From NCBI GenBank assembly GCA_033002965.1, contig JAURVB010012882.1, forward strand, positions 62,001 through 126,000: 64,000 nucleotides of DNA, in the 5' to 3' direction. Shown one piece after another: positions 62,921 through 64,000 of the stretch (position 1 is its first letter; each line of letters starts with the position of its first letter). The notes under the pieces are model-generated. The model saw only the letters and a list, made by a program, of their open reading frames with translations, did no database searches and had not been told where the DNA came from. The stretch comes from Piper betle (taxonomy: Eukaryota; Streptophyta; Magnoliopsida; Piperales; Piperaceae). Made by a program: the position numbers and the translations under genes.

Positions 62921-64000
62921 ATAGTTGGTATTTTTTCTTTTTTTAATTTTTTTAAAAATAAAGGTAGTATTTTTTTTCTTTTAAAAAGTATTTTTTATCA
63001 GGTTGGTTAAATAATGTAGTAGTAGTGGTCATCGAAACATTTTTTATTATTTAATTGTTCAAACTTTAGTTTTTTTTTGTTTTTAAATTATAGTCGAGCT
63101 TGTTAATATTTATAGGCATTCGAATTCAAGTTTAGTTGTTAAACAATCAAATTGAAGCAAGTTCTAATTAACTAAGGTAGTTTACTTTAGATTATCTTTT
63201 AAGAATAATTTATTATAAAATTTGTATTTATTTTTTTCATAATAAATACATTAAATGGAGTCATTTTACATTAAATATGTATTGTATTGTATATGAAATG
63301 TTGCTTTTTATTATTTTATCTATTTACTTTTATAATAAAATAAAATTTTAATATTTACCTCTAATTAAAAGTAAAAAATTTAAACGATCAAAATATAATA
63401 AAATATAAAAATAATAAATTAAATTATTATAATTTATCTTATTATTCAATTGATATCTATTGTTAAAGTTAGAGATAATCTTTATTTAAAATATTAGATT
63501 TTTACCATCTATCTTATTATTCAACAATGACTTATTATAAAATTAAAATTTCTCAATAATACTGGTCAATATAAATGGCTGAGTTGTTTATGTCGGGTAG
63601 CTAAACCTTTGTGATCGATAATTCCTACTATTTTTTAAATCTTAATTAAGATGTGTTAAGGCAATTTTTTTTTTAAAAAAACAGACAAATGTGCACAGAG
63701 ACTTCTCGGATCACCTTCATTTACACAGTAGAGTCCTTAATAAAAATGACCGGGCATTAATATGATCCTAGCGTAGAGACCTTCAACTGAACTTGATTTA
63801 GTTTGATGTGAATTTCGATCAAAAGCTCATTTCCAGAAGTGATGCGAATTTGAATGAAGCAAGTTTGGGCTTCTGTATTTTCGACTCGTTTGAATAAAAA
63901 TATATAGAATCTTAGTAATTCAAGGGTAGTTTCGTTAGAGTAAAACAATTTGCATGTAGTTTCAGGTGGCAAAGTAGTCGACGTTAATTGAGCTCATATA
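62851..64000. other. AT-rich spacer at the window end
   Basis: Contains a TA microsatellite (62895-62920) and very AT-rich DNA. No gene or RNA recognised; the short frame at 63757-63972 has no family motif. Confidence 0.5.
62895..62920. repeat. TA microsatellite
   Basis: Thirteen or so TA units in the spacer upstream of pNAD-MDH. Confidence 0.9.

Overview
This window is nuclear DNA from a flowering plant. It holds many-exon genes with GT-AG introns, AT-rich introns and spacers, plant-only gene families and LTR-retrotransposon debris. The very GC-rich first exons of several genes in an AT-rich background hint at a monocot, but this is an inference from composition only.

Layout. (1) 0.9-5.1 kb, +: a 19-exon long-chain acyl-CoA synthetase of the LACS4 type, intact. 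(2) 6.6-7.0 kb (+) and 8.2-8.8 kb (-): two small, intronless, tail-to-tail genes for proteins starting MGNCL, with N-terminal lipidation signals. (3) 9-16.4 kb: AT-rich spacer with two inverted copies of one repeat family. (4) 16.5-22.6 kb, +: a 5-exon gene for a charged, RS-like nuclear protein (the plant 'zyxin-like' family), with a 6 x 17-residue internal repeat. (5) 23.0-23.5 kb: a palindromic repeat built on GAGTCGA. (6) 24.3-33.5 kb, -: a 24-exon ATX4/ATX5-type trithorax histone H3K4 methyltransferase (PWWP, PHD, extended PHD, SET). (7) 33.5-48.7 kb: gene-poor. It holds gene remnants and a degenerate Copia element. The 3' LTR of that element is split by a ~2.85 kb LTR-like element, which is itself split by an inverted 2,890 bp member of the same family with TG...CA ends and a perfect AATAA duplication. 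(8) 48.7-59.1 kb, +: a 23-exon REC1/CLU-type protein (chloroplast compartment size). (9) 59.9-61.2 kb, -: plastidial NAD-malate dehydrogenase with an intronless CDS. (10) 61.2-64 kb: the upstream region of that gene, then AT-rich spacer.

The genes are independent housekeeping loci, not a cluster or operon. Lipid activation (LACS), chromatin marking (ATX) and chloroplast functions (REC1, pNAD-MDH) share no obvious pathway.

Two results stand out. First, the nested same-family insertion at 40-46 kb is resolved to the base at its inner junctions. Second, about nine single-base frame breaks occur in four otherwise well-conserved genes. The clearest are runs of five A or T where the family reading frame needs six. 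That points to assembly error more than to four simultaneous pseudogenes. I found no convincing new biological system.
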